Notes under the pieces: model-generated
Seen by the model: only the letters and a program-made list of their open reading frames with translations
Databases searched by the model: none
Told to the model about the DNA's origin: nothing
Translations under genes and position numbers: made by a program
Source: Nephrocerus scutellatus
Taxonomy: Eukaryota; Arthropoda; Insecta; Diptera; Pipunculidae
Reading direction: 5' to 3'
Assembly: GCA_947095585.1 (NCBI GenBank)
Contig: OX352762.1
Span: forward strand, 115,536,930 to 115,600,929
DNA: 64,000 nucleotides
In this document: piece after piece, positions 1-12,226 of the stretch
Position numbering within the stretch: position 1 is the stretch's first letter
Layout: each line of letters starts with the position of its first letter

Positions 1-1480
1 CACCTGATAAATGCTGAAATAATTTTTCTAAATTTCTCTAAACATTTGTCAGGTGATATCATTACGTCTCGACTTCATCTAAAATTGCATTGCGTTAATA
101 AAAACGACTGCCACACAGAATTAATCGGCAGCTCGATAAAAACATAAAATTTGTAAAATTGGGACATGAACTGGGATCCCCGTATGACGACGACGATCGA
201 CTCCCACACTCACGAATTCATTCACTCACCGCAGAGTACGGATACGTATAAGTACGCGTACTCAAACACACACATAAACTCATAAACCTCACTCAGTATG
301 GTATAATTCAATTAGGAAGCCCACGCCCACCATCAATAAATTTTAAAACAAGACTTTGACATGAACTACGTTGTCTGAGAAGGACGCTAGCGGGTGGTGT
401 GGTGTGGACGCAACTCGCGTACGCTGAAACCAAACCGAACCAAAGTATAAAGTTGTTTCGCCAAGAAACCCCTTGCACCGCACCTACGCTTGTTCCAGTT
501 ACATACATACATACGAGTATGTACATTTCGTTAAATTTGTAACTATTCTCTATGACTATACGGATATCCATAATACTGACGTAGAATAAAAAAACCAAAA
601 GACAATTCGTCTTGCAGGCCAACTAGAAAAAAGCGACTGCAGTAGAGCGAAACGTACTGTTTTGGCGTTGCTCTCAATCTTTCTAGATACTCACTCGATA
701 ATACAGCAATACATGAACACACGAACGACACCATACCTACTCATGATTTGTTCAAAACCAACATAAAAAAAATTGTATCTACTTCAAAGCGATTACGTGC
801 ACAATGTACCAACAATTTAGTTCAGTTGTTGTCGCGTACTCGTCATAGGCCAATCCACTAAATAAACTGCAACTTGGCAAAGAAGAATTAAAAGCCAAGA
901 GAGAACAACACAACGAGTGTATCTACGAGTCAGTATACGTACTTGTATAGTGTAACGAGTATTTTAATCGATGGCTTTTCAAATCTCACCAACGAATGTT
1001 TGCCTTCAGCTTCGCTTGAAAGTGGTTTTTTCTTCGCTTATTTATGTTTTTCATTGGCTCTGACAATATTGTCGTTTGTCGTGTTCAATTAGCAATGTCA
1101 TTGATGCTGGCAGATCGAGTTTTTAAGATAAGAGCTCGATTTAATCAAGTTACAATCCTGCTGGATGGGATTTGTTGATGTTTGTTGAGGATCAAAATTG
1201 CATTTTAATGACTTTATCACTCTCTACTGGAGATTTATTTTAACCTATGCTCGCAGCAGTATTTTTTTCTTCTTTTATTGAAAGCTTCACAGATTTATAA
1301 TTCAAAGTAATTCAAAATCTGTTAGCTATAAAATAGAAAAAACCATCCGAAGAACATAACGAGTAAAAGGTTTGGCTCAGATCCATTGTTAAAAGTTTGT
1401 GCTCATTTATTATTCTTTTGATTTTGTTTGATATATCAACTTAAAGGTGATAAATGGTGAATTCCCTATTAACTACAGAA
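1..1480. other. Gene-free AT-rich stretch
   Basis: I see no coding exon, RNA gene or recognisable mobile element here. The short open frames are on both strands and resemble nothing I know. Occasional TACATA/GAGTA-rich simple sequence is present near 505-530 and 915-960. Most likely intronic or intergenic sequence upstream of the Dll 3' exons. Confidence 0.5.
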
Positions 1481-1499
1481 CATTACAATATATATTACA

Positions 1500-2120
1500 A
1501 AGAAGAAACAATGTTACGATATGGTCATGGAAGAAAGTGTCAGAATTTTAAATTATCTGGTAACAACATTACAATATATCTATAGCAAAATGACCTGGTA
1601 ATTTTAAGAATGTTAAATTCCCTGCTTACGATTACATTACAATTTATATCAAAATAATTAAGTCGAAAACCAGAAACAATGTTTCGAGATGGTAACAAAA
1701 AAACATTATAATAGTTTGGTAACAGAGTCTTAAATTCCATGCTTACGATTACATTAAAATGTATATCAAAATGATTAAGTCGCAAAAAAGAAACAATGTT
1801 ACGAGATGGTAACAAAAAAACATTATAATAGTTTGGTAACAGAGTGTTATATTCCCTGCTTACGATTACATTAAAATGTATATCAAAATAATAAAGTCGC
1901 AAAAAAGAAACATTGTTACAGATGGTAACAAAAATATATCAGAATGTTAAGTTCTCTAATAGCCACATTACATTACAATATATTTGTATATAAATATAAT
2001 GCAAAGAAGAAACAATGTTCCGACATGGTAACAAATGCAAATGTCTACTATGTTTGGTAACGGAATGCTTTTGTATAGAAAGGTCGTCAACAAGAAACAA
2101 TGTTAAGACATGGTAACGAA
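1500..2120. repeat. Minisatellite, about 85-117 bp units
   Basis: A segment with the core GAAACAATGTTACGAGATGG recurs with starts near 1505, 1673, 1790, 1907, 2009 and 2094. The two central steps are exactly 117 bp; the outer ones vary (168, 102, 85), showing decay at the edges. Each core contains a short inverted motif, GTTAC...GTAAC. The open frame on the - strand across this array is only the repeat read in frame (a repeating NYYNVFLLPSRNIVS block) and is not considered a gene. Confidence 0.85.
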
Positions 2121-2149
2121 AAAAAATCAACATAGTTTCATGATGATGA

Positions 2150-3960
2150 TGATAAATGGGGTGTAGTAGCACTGCGACCCATGGGGATCTATTGCGCTTC
2201 CCACTTGCTCACTTGCTCGTACTTATGCTACAAAGACAGTGCATGCCCGTCCCTAAATCACTCCTTCCACCCCTATGGCTCTTAAGAAGCGGATTCAGTG
2301 AATGTTGCGCAGACTCCGTGAGTTCCAAAGAGATCTCTTCTCCGTCGGATCGTTGCCCCGCAGATGCCAAGGGGTCTCCTCCGCTTCCCCACAAAGTCTG
2401 CAGCTGCCATCGTCTACTAATTTTATTTTCGTTAGATGCCTTTTCAGTATGCAATGTCCTGCTAGGAAACCAGTAATGATTCTTACATTACTTCTTCTTC
2501 TTAGGGCTACAGTTCCCAAGCATTTCCTTTGCTTGCCGTAGACCTAGGAGATTCTCCCATCTTACGGAAGCGGCAGCCTAACCTGTACTGCGTAACTCTT
2601 CCTGCATTATGCAGTACCCTTTACCACAGAACGGTTCTGGTCCCACTAGCGGAGTTTCTGCTCAATTATTGGCGAGCCTACCCCCGCGGCTTTGTTGCCT
2701 TCTACGCTAAGTCTATTTAGCTTCGCCCAGCATTCCTCCACAAGTTTAGATGTGATGTGGAATGCATCCACGGCTTGGCTTTCTGGCATGATAGTTATTT
2801 TCTGCATCATATTCTTTCTTTCCAGATTAAAGTACACATCTTTCGATGGCATGTACTTCTGCCTGAAATGGTACTGCCCCATTGCTACAGAGTACTTGGT
2901 TCGCGGCCCATAGACTCCAGCACCCGTGTTCTCAGATTTCTTGGATCCATCCGTTACCACTTAAGTGCACCCGAATGTATCTGTTATTCAGTCTCAGATC
3001 TGAATTCCTTCTAGAATGATGCCGTTATTACTTCAAAACTCTTCTTGAATTCGAGCTTTAGCACCATGTTATCACACCGTTATGTACGCTAAGGGAGTCA
3101 GCTTAGCCAGCGATTGCTCTTGCCCTGCTGTCCGTGAAGCAGCTCTCCACGACTAGGTGTGGTAGGTGTAGCCCAAGATCGCCTCCATGGACAGGTTCTC
3201 ATGGCCAGCCTCTGCACTTTTTCCAATTCCCTTCTCGTGGTGCTTAGTTTGGTTCTATTCGCTCATGCCACTGCTCCGTAGGTAATCATTGGAATAACTA
3301 TCATGGTGTACATCCAGTGCATTATTCTGGGACTAACTCCCCAGGATTTACCTGTCACACTTCTGCATATCATGAGTGCTCTTTTTGATTTTTGTAGTAC
3401 TGCTTTCCATAGTTTCCATGTTTGTTCCATAGCAGTCTGCTATCAAATATCAGTCCAAGGTATTTAACCTCTTTGCTGCTAGCAATATATCCTCTCCATT
3501 AAGGGTAACCGGGTGCATTTGCCCCAGTTTTCTTTTATTGTGGTCTTGTTTGGGTTTACCCTGAGTCCCACTTCTTGGCACCATCTGCTCGTGATATTTA
3601 ATACGTTTTGGATTAAGTCACAGAGCACTTCCTCGAATTTTCCTCTTGCTACGATGACTATACCGCAAAAGTAGTTCATCTACTAGGATGCTCCAAAAAG
3701 GGGTGATAGTACCCACCCTTGTGGGCATCCTCTTGTAGTGTTGACCATAATGGTTTTATCACAGACTATAGTCTTCGCTGTTCTGGTGCCCAGCAACCCT
3801 TATCTCCCCATGTGAAGCTTTATCGAATGCTCCTTCGATATCAAGGAAGTTACATAGCGCGTTTTCCTTCGTGGCAAGGGACCCCTCTATACTTTCCGTC
3901 AATACCCACAGTGCGGTCTCCGTAGATCTGCCCGCTCTGTTTGCACTTTCTCCCTTTTTA
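2150..3960 (-). mobile_element. Decayed LINE, LOA-like (RT, RNase H and zinc knuckle)
   Basis: Reading the - strand from high to low coordinates gives the order expected for the 3' half of a non-LTR retrotransposon. Around 3680-3530 is a reverse transcriptase block in which the catalytic YADD position has decayed to YFCG, followed by IVIVARGKFEEVL and VNPNKTT. Around 2960-2650 is an RNase H start (VTDGSKKSENTGAGVYG). Around 2510-2300 is a C-terminal CRLCGEAEETPWHL zinc knuckle preceded by ITGFLAGHC. An RNase H plus this RT style suggests the LOA/Bilbo side of the Jockey superfamily (inference). Several frame changes and stops are seen, so the copy is dead. The same family recurs at 19.3-21.3, 53.3-54.6 and 56.45-58.3 kb. 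Confidence 0.8.
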
Positions 3961-5920
3961 TTTTGAATTTACACAAGGCCAGTACATTTAAAGATGGGCC
4001 AATGGTGAACCCATTAATCCGAATTCAATATAATCAAATCATAAAGATTTTACGTATATATATATATCTTAAAATATAAGGCTCATCTATAGACAATTTA
4101 TGAGTTCCTTGAAAATATTTTCAAAAAATAAAGTTTTCCAGTGTAATATGTATATTAAAACGACTGGCTTGGATCTGTTTTCGAGTAGGAAACTGTGCCC
4201 ACTCAATAATTTTGCATTCAGTTATTCAGCGTGAGCACAAAAGCATTTATACTGAAAACGATGTCTAGAATTGTCACAATTCATCGCTCAGCACACATAG
4301 TAGATAGATAGAAAATACTTGCACTCATCGGGTTACCTCTTGAGCTAGATGTTCAACTTCAACTTCAGCATTGGAAAACTAGTTTACGTCGACTTTAAAG
4401 CATTCAGTTGGAAAACTGGCTGACCGCGTTTTACATTTATTGTCAATGAAATTATGGGTCACACCGCTGAAGAAACTAAACGACCTATGCTACCGAGTAC
4501 AGATATGGCATATATGTATGATCGAGTATGTATTACTGGCGCACATAGTCACAGCACAGGAACTTGGAATTAAGATTTATACTGGTACTAGAACTACTTT
4601 TTGTTTGGTTTAAGTAGCTACGCTCGCGGAACATTCGGTCATGTGCGATGTTGCACAGATTTGCTATGGTCGTCGCCGCTTTCGGTAATGCAGTTCGACC
4701 CCGGCTGGACGGGTCGGCTGCTGCGCGCTCGTGGATCGTTACACTTGTTAACGTCATCTAATGAATTTATTTGACGCATTCACATCGCACCGGATGCACT
4801 TTCAAATTAAATTGGAAACGGCCGTACGACAGTTATGACGACGACGGCGACGGCGACCATTCAGTAGAGATATTCGTAGACCCGCACGGGGGTACCCCTA
4901 TACACATTAAACGCGTATGCATAGATGTACTACGATATCTGCATATGCGGTAATTTAATTTTTCTGCTTGGCTCTTAGACAAGGGGAGGTTAATAAGTCT
5001 CCAGAAAAAAATGCAAAAAACAATTAATATGCGGCAATGCTGTACAGCGGGAAAAATAATAAACTTTATCTCTTGAGAGTTCAGTTTCTCAGGCGGTCGC
5101 ACATGCGCACACTCACTCATGTGGTTGGTGGTGGTGGTGGCGCGCAGACTTTGTACGAGTATGTTCAACTCGTATCTAAAAGTTGAAATCTTAGATTTTT
5201 TTGTGCGATTTTACCAACAAATCTTGTCGTACAACTTGGTAAAAATAAAATGAAATTAAAAACGAAAAACAGCATCCATACTATTATACAATTCACGGCA
5301 TCATCTGGTTTGTCGGGTAAAGATACATACGTGTGTGTGTCTTTCTAGTATTTTTAATCATAAACATTCTACTATGTATCTGCAAGTTAATAAAAGCTGC
5401 ACTTAAAACTTTGCCTGAGAAAAAATATGAAAAACGAAAAAAAGTTCGAAAAAGTGGCGTCAGTCCGTCAGTCCAGTCCGTTCATCAGTCTATCCGTTCA
5501 GTCTACCCTGTCAAAGTTTTGCTAAGCTGGCAATGTACGATTGTTGCATTTTAAGCTTCACACTTAAATTATTCATTCGAAAAAGATTAACTACGTCGAA
5601 GAATAAAAAATCATGACCATGATGGATAACAAGTTTTCGTAAGTAGATACTAAGTACATCAAGTATAGTTGTTGCAAAATTGATTTTTTTGCTAGATAAG
5701 TATGACTTGTTTTTCATTTAAAAAACTAAACTGTTTCACAATAAGTCTTCATCACATCCAGCAGTATGTAGGCAAGTTTTCTTTAAAATTTTGTTGTACA
5801 CGCTATCCGATACGGTTTTGAATTGTGCATCTGTTGTCTGTGGGCACAACTAATGTTCTACAAAACATCATAAATTGACCTACTAACAAAAATCACAGCT
5901 TACTACTGCCATGCCTGTTT
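3961..5920. other. No gene recognised
   Basis: Short open frames occur on both strands (for example 4833-5168 on -, 4533-4757 on -), but none has a recognisable domain. A GTT/GGT-rich run sits near 5121-5140. I see no TE domain here. Confidence 0.45.
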
Positions 5921-5924
5921 AAAT

Positions 5925-5985
5925 AATAATGATATTCGGCACAATTGCCAGTTTTGATACCGGCCCCGGCTTCTCGCGACCATCT
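5925..5985 (-). mobile_element. 3' fragment of the tRNA-derived SINE
   Basis: The stretch beginning AATAATAATGATATTCGG and reaching GGCTTCTCGCGACCAT matches the tail and 3' body of the SINE seen complete at 9897, 13386 and 57268, in the same orientation. The tRNA head is missing. Confidence 0.6.
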
Positions 5986-6184
5986 ATGTTTGATAAATGA
6001 TCAATTTACCGCCATCAAGAGCAACTCACAGACATCTCAGTCGTGTTAATAATTACCCATTTGAGTGCTTTCCAATCAATTTAGATAATTCTAGAACCAT
6101 TTAGTAGTCGTTTTAGTTGTCGTTTAGCAAATAATGTCCATAAAAAGTATTAGTGATGAGCAAACGCTAGATAAAGTCCATAAC

Positions 6185-6380
6185 ATCTCGGTCTTGGTTT
6201 TGCAGGCCGAGTCTTGGTATTAGTCTTGCATTTGTGCTTATAGTCTTCTTACTGCAGTATGAGGTTTGTATTGGTCTTGCATTAGTGTACCTTTAGTCTT
6301 GGTCTTGTAGGCCGAATCTTGGTATTGGTCTTGCATTAGTGCCTATAGTCTTGTTTTTAGTATTGGTCTTGCAGGTCATT
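6185..6380. repeat. Small minisatellite built on GTCTTGG/GCATTAGTG
   Basis: The phrases GTCTTGG, GCAGGCCGAGTCTTGG and TTGGTCTTGCATTAGTG recur; the two long units begin near 6191 and 6296, so the period is about 105 bp with internal sub-repeats. No coding signal. Confidence 0.7.
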
Positions 6381-7700
6381 AATAATTAAAGGAGTTCGCA
6401 CCCTTATAATGCTCGGCTATATGCTTGGCACAGCGTGGCCGTTAAGGAAAAGGAGGAGAAAAGAGGAGATGTCTATGAGCTTGTGTTTTGAATACCTGTG
6501 GATCATAGTGATGTGGAATGACAGAGCTTGGCAGAGTATTCTACATACGTTCTGTAAGGCTGAAGAACGAATCTTTGAATTTACCTGTACGTCCGAAGAT
6601 GGGCTTGAGGGTAAACTGATGAGCATTAAGAGCGCCACGAGTATTGCGGTTGAATTCAAGGAGAGGTGGCATGCAGCTGGATACTTCTCTTGAGCACCGC
6701 TGGTGGAAGAAGCGATAAAACAGTGACAACCAGGAAACGTTCCTGCGGTGTTCAGGCGAATCTACTTTTTCTTCTATTTTGTATTCCATCTAGCTGATGC
6801 GAGGTAGTTTTAGGCGCACCAGACCAGATATGACAATTATAGTCAAGTTTAGGGTGAATAAAAGCCCTGTAGATAGTAGCCTGATCAGAGGGAGTGAAAT
6901 ATTTCTTGCACCGGTTTAGAAAACCTAAACATTTCGCAGCGTTTTTGGCGACGGTAAATATGTGGTCATTCCAACGAAGCTTGTCGTTAGCGTACATACC
7001 GAGAATTGCGAGATTTTAAGTTTCCTCGATGCAAGTGCCATTCAAGGATAATAGCATATGATTTAGGATTCGGTTACACGACAGGAGACAGCATCAGAAT
7101 TTAACATGCTTAACATACGTTGTTGTTTGAGTTCCACATGAGAAGTGGAAGGACGTTCCTCAAACTTATATGTCGTCAGTAAAAGAGTGAATTGGATTAC
7201 AGATAAGAGATCATTAATAAAAATGAGAAGGAAATGTCGGGGACAAAACAGAGCCCTGGGGGACGCCAGCATTTAAGTAATGTACTTTAGTCTTGAAACC
7301 GTCCAATACAAATTGAATTGAGCGGTCCATAAGATAGCTCCTAATCCAGTGCAGCAGTCTATCATCGACTCCATAAGCACGCCTTTTGGACAAAAGACCT
7401 TGACGCCAAACTCTGTCAAATGCCTTAGATATATTGAGTGCATGAGCTTTGCTTTAACTTTGGTTTCAAGATATTTCTTGAGCTGAAAATTGATCAGCGT
7501 TTCCAAGACCTTAGAAAGAATGTATGTGCTATGTACGAAGAAGGAGACGACGGCTCGTTTTTTTTGGAAATGGGCTGGACAAAGGCTGTATTCCAACTTC
7601 TCGGGAAGAGTCCAGAAGAATAGGAGAGATGGAAAAGATGGAAGAACACCTCTTCAGAACTAATGGTGAAATACCATCAGGCTCAGCGGATTTTGAATGA
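6380..7700 (-). mobile_element. Decayed LINE, CR1/Jockey-type RT and 3' end
   Basis: On the - strand, from 7600 down: an RT block with ILSKVLETLINFQLKKYLE (about 7500), a stretch around 7270-7060 read in several frames, then WNDHIFTVAKNAAKCLGFLN with YRAFIHPKLDYNCHIWSGAP (6960-6760), and finally the C-terminal SLFYRFFHQRCSREVSSC ... FNRNTRGALNAHQF ... FGRTGKFKDSFFS (6790-6545). These blocks are typical of CR1-like and related insect LINEs lacking RNase H. The product would be a reverse transcriptase used in target-primed integration. Frame changes separate all blocks, so it is a dead, 5'-truncated copy. Clade is uncertain. Confidence 0.8.
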
Positions 7701-9469
7701 TATCTTTTAAGACTTAACTTTCACCCATTTTAAAGACAGCACCCACAATTTTTTTTAAAAGTATCTAAATCATTTCATCTTTACAAATGACTTGAAAAGG
7801 AATTACTATCGAGCTATACAATAAAACATTCGGTTAAAAGCAATAACAACAAATAACAAAAAATTGGGAGAAGAAATTTTAATACCAGAATTGAATTTTG
7901 AAGTCATACATCGTAAAATTACCACCTGACGACTGAGGACGTTCTTTTGTTTCAGCCACGCATCGACTTGGTTCACCTTTAGACTCAATAATGATATTTT
8001 TTTATGTTCATTCTTCACATTATTGTTTACCTTTTAGCCCTGTGCCCTTCTGTGACTATATTGTTATACCACTTCACAGACACAGAAAGACTATGCTGCT
8101 AGTCGTTGAAGAAAAAACCCGCGCCGCAAGTCCATGACCTTACGGCATACGTCAAAATCTTCAGCATATAAATATGTATCTATAGATCTATCATATCTAC
8201 ATTCAAAAAATTGGCATCACGTCTCAGACTCATCAGTGGATGGAGGTTATTGTGAGGTGGATTCCTGTCTGGCGGAATATCTCAGAACAGAAACAGAGCG
8301 CCGGCGTGGCCGACCGGCCGCCTTGCCGCCAAAAATGTTTATAGGAATTTCGACTGGGGTTGCAACCCACTTTTGAGATTTCGCTTTCGATGCTTTATGC
8401 GGTGTGCATTGTGTGGACCATGAAGCGCGTCTTTTGGTCGCCGCCGGTGAAGTTGGTCTGAAAATGCACACAGTTTAAGTTGAAAATGAGAAAAAAACAT
8501 GTTCGTCGGTCGCTTCCTCCTTCAAGTCTCCTTTTCGATTCATTTAATTTTTCTCCAACAAAAAGATGAACAAATTCCGATAACGGCTCATAAACACTCT
8601 GTGATGGCAATATCCTTCAGTTTGGTCAAAAGATGAAATAAAAATGTGAAGACCAACAGCACACACACACACACACACGAAAAAAACCACACAACAACCA
8701 AAAATCATCAAAAAAGTTCACACGAATTGAGTTGGTCTTTCGCGCTTGTCAGCTCTACTTTGACTCTATTGGGGCATCAGGGATCGAGCGCACAGCAGGC
8801 GCTTCACCCAGCGCGCTGTAATTATTCAATTAGGATCACTTTCCAGCTGGTCGTACTGATGTGGCTGTGTACGAGTATAAACACTCGAGTATATGGTTAG
8901 CCGTCCAGTAGTTTCTCTAATTGATTGTTGTTGGTGTTTTAGAAGTGCGCGGTACCGCAGATGTGCATTGTGATGGTAATAAAAAGTACCTACATATATA
9001 TACGTAACAGTTTTGCGAATTTATTATAAGCCTATAAAATGCTATTACTGCAACCAATGGACGCATCTTGATTTACTTGTTTCTATCAAAATTAAGTCTA
9101 GCAGGCTAGTGAAGGTTTTGCACTGGGTTTTTGCAAATTTATGCGAAAAACATGATTTACTTTTAAGATTCTACGGGCCTTTTGCTTTTTCCATTTCGTT
9201 CTTTTACTACGCCCACAATTTTTCAATTCATTTCTGGTTAAAAAGTGCGAAGGAAGAAAAGGCAACGGTGTTCATCCTGGTCCTTAAAACTGACAAACAA
9301 TTGGACTGAGACTTTCTCAAAAACTTGTTTATCGTAAAGAGTACAGGTAACTTCTGGTTAAATAGTAAGTTACGGTTACAAAACAGATTGCCGTATATGG
9401 AGTTCAAATAATCCTCAATAAGTTCAACAGGTTCCATATTACATCCTGAAAAATGTACTATTTGTTGTG
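7701..9469. other. No gene recognised; contains an (AC)n tract
   Basis: A perfect AC microsatellite lies at about 8661-8680. Open frames of about 70-100 codons occur on both strands (for example 9013-9309 +, 8134-8376 +) but show no domain. The block 8240-8330 is GC-richer than its surroundings. Confidence 0.45.
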
Positions 9470-9883
9470 GTTAACATGCAGAAGGCATCATGTTGATCAT
9501 TGATTCTTACTGTTAAAGCGGTGATCGTTACAGATCCATGATAAATGAATTGCCTAAATCGACCTGGAAGACGGTTGGTTTCAGCAATATGCTGCTTTAA
9601 GTGTCATAAAGCGGATATTTAATTTATTGGAAGATATTTTGTAAAGAAACGGGCCATTGAATTTGCCTTAAGTTCTTGTGATTTAACGTCATTAGACTAT
9701 GATCTATGGGGGTATGTGGTTAACGCTAACAACTAACAACAACCAGCAACAATTGACGCTTTTGAAATCAACACAGGTCGTGTTATTTTGGAAATAATGC
9801 CTTAACTGCTTAACAAATTTCTCAAAAAATTGACTTCAGGAAGCTTTTACCCAGTCACTTCCCAAAGCAATACAGCATAAGTA
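9470..9883 (+). mobile_element. Relic mariner, 3' part of transposase
   Basis: In shifted frames the + strand reads like the end of a mariner transposase. A WFQQ(D)-type block is seen near 9575, then SCDLTSLDYDLWG near 9675-9710, then an acidic/hydrophobic tail. The second catalytic Asp is not preserved and stops interrupt the frames. It belongs to the same broad group (SCDLTPLDYFLWG) as the rosa copy at 10568-11870 but is far older. Confidence 0.65.
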
Positions 9884-9896
9884 CCAGAAAATAAAT

Positions 9897-10172
9897 AATA
9901 ATAATAATATTCAGCGCGGTCCAAGGACTAGCTTCTCGCGACCATTTGTGCTGTGCATGTATATTTTTAGACACAAATGGAGGGGACCTACAATTTAAGT
10001 CCGGATCCGAACGGCGAATTAAGAAGCTTTGCGTGATATGTTATTACTCTCGGAACGTTTGTCACCCATTCGCGAGAGGTGGGACACCGTGAAGAATACT
10101 TTACTGGGATTCGAACCACGAACCCCTGCTCAGTAGCCATGCGCAGTTCCACTGAGTCACGTCGCCCACACT
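9897..10172 (-). mobile_element. tRNA-derived SINE, full copy with 13-bp TSD
   Basis: On the - strand the element begins with a tRNA-like head, with an A-box-like GTGACTCAGTGG and a B-box-like GGTTCGAATCCC, and continues through a conserved body (ATTCGCGAGAAG-type end) into an (ATT)n tail that abuts the left flank. The 13-bp sequence CCAGAAAATAAAT occurs at 9884-9896 and again at 10173-10185, an exact target-site duplication. A and B boxes are the internal RNA polymerase III promoter of such elements. No protein is encoded; mobilisation would depend on a LINE in trans. Confidence 0.9.
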
Positions 10173-10567
10173 CCAGAAAATAAATCGTGCTAATCTGGCC
10201 AGCTGCAATGTTACCAAATTAGTCGGCAGAGGCTTATTTTACTCTAGTTGTGGGTAATGGTTTTTTTAAAAATCCTTAAATTATCAGAACGAGACGAGGG
10301 TATAGCTGCGTATCCGTATCCGTATTTCTGTATCAGGACAGAACCTATCCGCGATAGGCGAAGTCATGGAAAGAGCTAAAGACGAAGTAAGCTCTTGGAC
10401 AACAAGTTGTAGCCTAGTAATCTAAGGAAAATCTATAATAGTACCATTACCACTAAATCGAAGATACCTTTTTTAGTCCTTCCCAAACTCAATGATCAAA
10501 GACTAATACTTGACTCTCCAAATTGCTTGGTGTCATTGTGGGCAGAAAGCCACGAATGTCGCAAGTA

Positions 10568-11870
10568 ACGGGTGTTTTTTTAAGAGGTTGCCGATTTTTT
10601 TTTTGAATAAAACACATATAAAATTATGAAATGACCAAAATTTTTTTTATTTGGTAGATAATTTTTTGGCATTTAACATTTAAACACAATTTCTGGCATA
10701 TGGCTACCACGACTATTTTTCACAAATGTCATTCTGGAGGTCCAATTTTCCAGCACTTTTTCAAGCATTTGAGGGCGTATGTCAGCAATGACACGTTGAA
10801 TATTGGTTTCCAAAGCGTCAATCGATTGAGGTTTATCCACATAAACCAATGACTTCACGTATCCCCACAAAAAGTAATCGAGTGGCGTCAAATCGCACGA
10901 ACGCGGAGGCCAATTCACCGGACCATTTCTCGAAATAATGTTGTCGTTGAAAGTTTCTTTCAATAAGTCGATTGTTTCACGTGCTGTATGGCAAGTGGCA
11001 CCATCTTGTTGAAACCACATTTCATCCATATCCATATCTTCAAGATTTGACAACAAAAACTAATTTAACATGGTTCTGTATCGATTTCCATTCACGGTAA
11101 CGCGTCGTCCTTCCTCATTTTTAAAGAAATATGGACCGATGATCCCACCAGCCCATAGACCGCACCAAACAGTACATTTATCAGGATGCATTGGTAATTC
11201 TTGAACGGCGTGTGGATTATCTTTGCTCCAAATGCGACAATTTTGTTTGTTGACGTATCCATTTAACAAAAAATGCGCCTCATCACTGAAGAGAATTTTA
11301 CGGTAAAAAAATGGATCTTCGTTCAATTGATTTAACGACCAATCACTGAATTCACGGCGCAAACGATGGTCGTGTGGCTTTAATTCTTGCACCAATTGAA
11401 TTTTGTATGGCACCAAACCCAAATCTTTACGTAAAATTTTCCATAAAGTCGATGGACAAAGTCCAATTTGCTGAGCACGACGACGAATCGATAAATTGTC
11501 GTTTTCTTCGACACTGGCCTCAACGACAGCAATATTTTCTTCTGTACGAACTCTTCTCATTCTTGTCGGTGGCTTGGCATCCAAAAGAGTGAATGTAGAC
11601 CGAAATTTGGTAATTACGTTCTTTATGGTGGTCTCTGACGGACGATTATGTGCACCATAAAATTCACGAAGTGCTCTATAAACATTTTTAATTGAACACT
11701 GATTTTGAAAATAAATTTCCACGATTTGAAAACGTTGTTCTGGAGTTAACCTATTCATAATGATTTGCCAAACAATACTGAGTAGAAATGCCACTTTGAG
11801 CTGTCAAAACAACTGTCATAAAATAAAACGACATCTATCGGAAAAACAAACCTCCTAAAAAAACACCCTT
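10568..11870 (-). mobile_element. mariner element, rosa-type (DD41D), nearly intact
   Basis: A 1303-bp element bounded by inverted repeats: the left end begins ACGGGTGTTTTTTTAAGAGG and the right end, reverse-complemented, begins AAGGGTGTTTTTTTAGGAGG. The dinucleotide TA flanks both ends (10566-10567 and 11871-11872), the target duplication of Tc1/mariner elements. Inside is one transposase gene on the - strand with a single in-frame stop. It interrupts an older LINE, so it is one of the youngest insertions in the window. Confidence 0.93.
10673..11758 (-). pseudogene. rosa-type mariner transposase with one amber stop
   Basis: Cut-and-paste transposase, about 360 codons from the ATG at 11756-11758 (MNRLTPEQRF) to TAA at 10673-10675. 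An in-frame ATG 12 codons upstream also exists, but the MNR start fits the family. Order: N-terminal helix-turn-helix (EQRFQIVEIYFQNQCSIKNVYRAL), second HTH (LSIRRRAQQIGLCPSTLWKILRK), linker LVQELKPHDHRLRREF, then catalytic Asp in ILFSDEAHF, Asp in WFQQDGATCHTA and Asp in CDLTPLDYFLWG. I count 41 residues between the second and third Asp, the DD41D signature of the rosa subfamily. A TAG at 11060-11062 interrupts the frame just after NRYRTMLN; the frame resumes directly without a shift. All three catalytic acids survive, so it is inactive by perhaps a single substitution or assembly error. Confidence 0.92.
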
Positions 11871-12023
11871 TATATGCATCGCTCTCTTTCTTAGACGTAG
11901 AATCATTGGTAAAAAATGAGGACCTACAGCTTATGATAGCCCTATTGTTGTATGCAGCTGTTATACTTCGCCCAATCCTTACATATGGAGAACTCTGGTG
12001 GTAAGCTATCTGTTAAAAATAAA

Positions 12024-12226
12024 ATTTTTTCACACGATCATAGACGAAAGTGACTATTTCCTACGCTATAAACTACCCTCAAAAGTAGGCATTATCAACA
12101 CTAGTGTGTTAGCATAGACAATACTTTTGTTATTTACTGCAGTCACTGCGAACACACATTCTAAGAGTAATTTTCCATTTCGCATAACCGGTTTAGCAGA
12201 AAACCTGTTTTGGTCGTGTGAAAAAT
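12024..12226. repeat. Short inverted-repeat insert within the LINE
   Basis: ATTTTTTCACACGATCA at 12024-12040 is matched in inverted orientation by TGGTCGTGTGAAAAAT at 12211-12226. The AT-rich 203-bp interval has no LINE-like coding, while LINE coding resumes after about 12355. It could be a small non-autonomous DNA element, but I could not settle its ends. Confidence 0.4.

Noticed and set aside
1540..1902. 120-codon frame on the - strand with internal repeats
   Set aside because: It is the 117-bp minisatellite translated; the repeating NYYNVFLLPSRNIVS block follows the DNA period.
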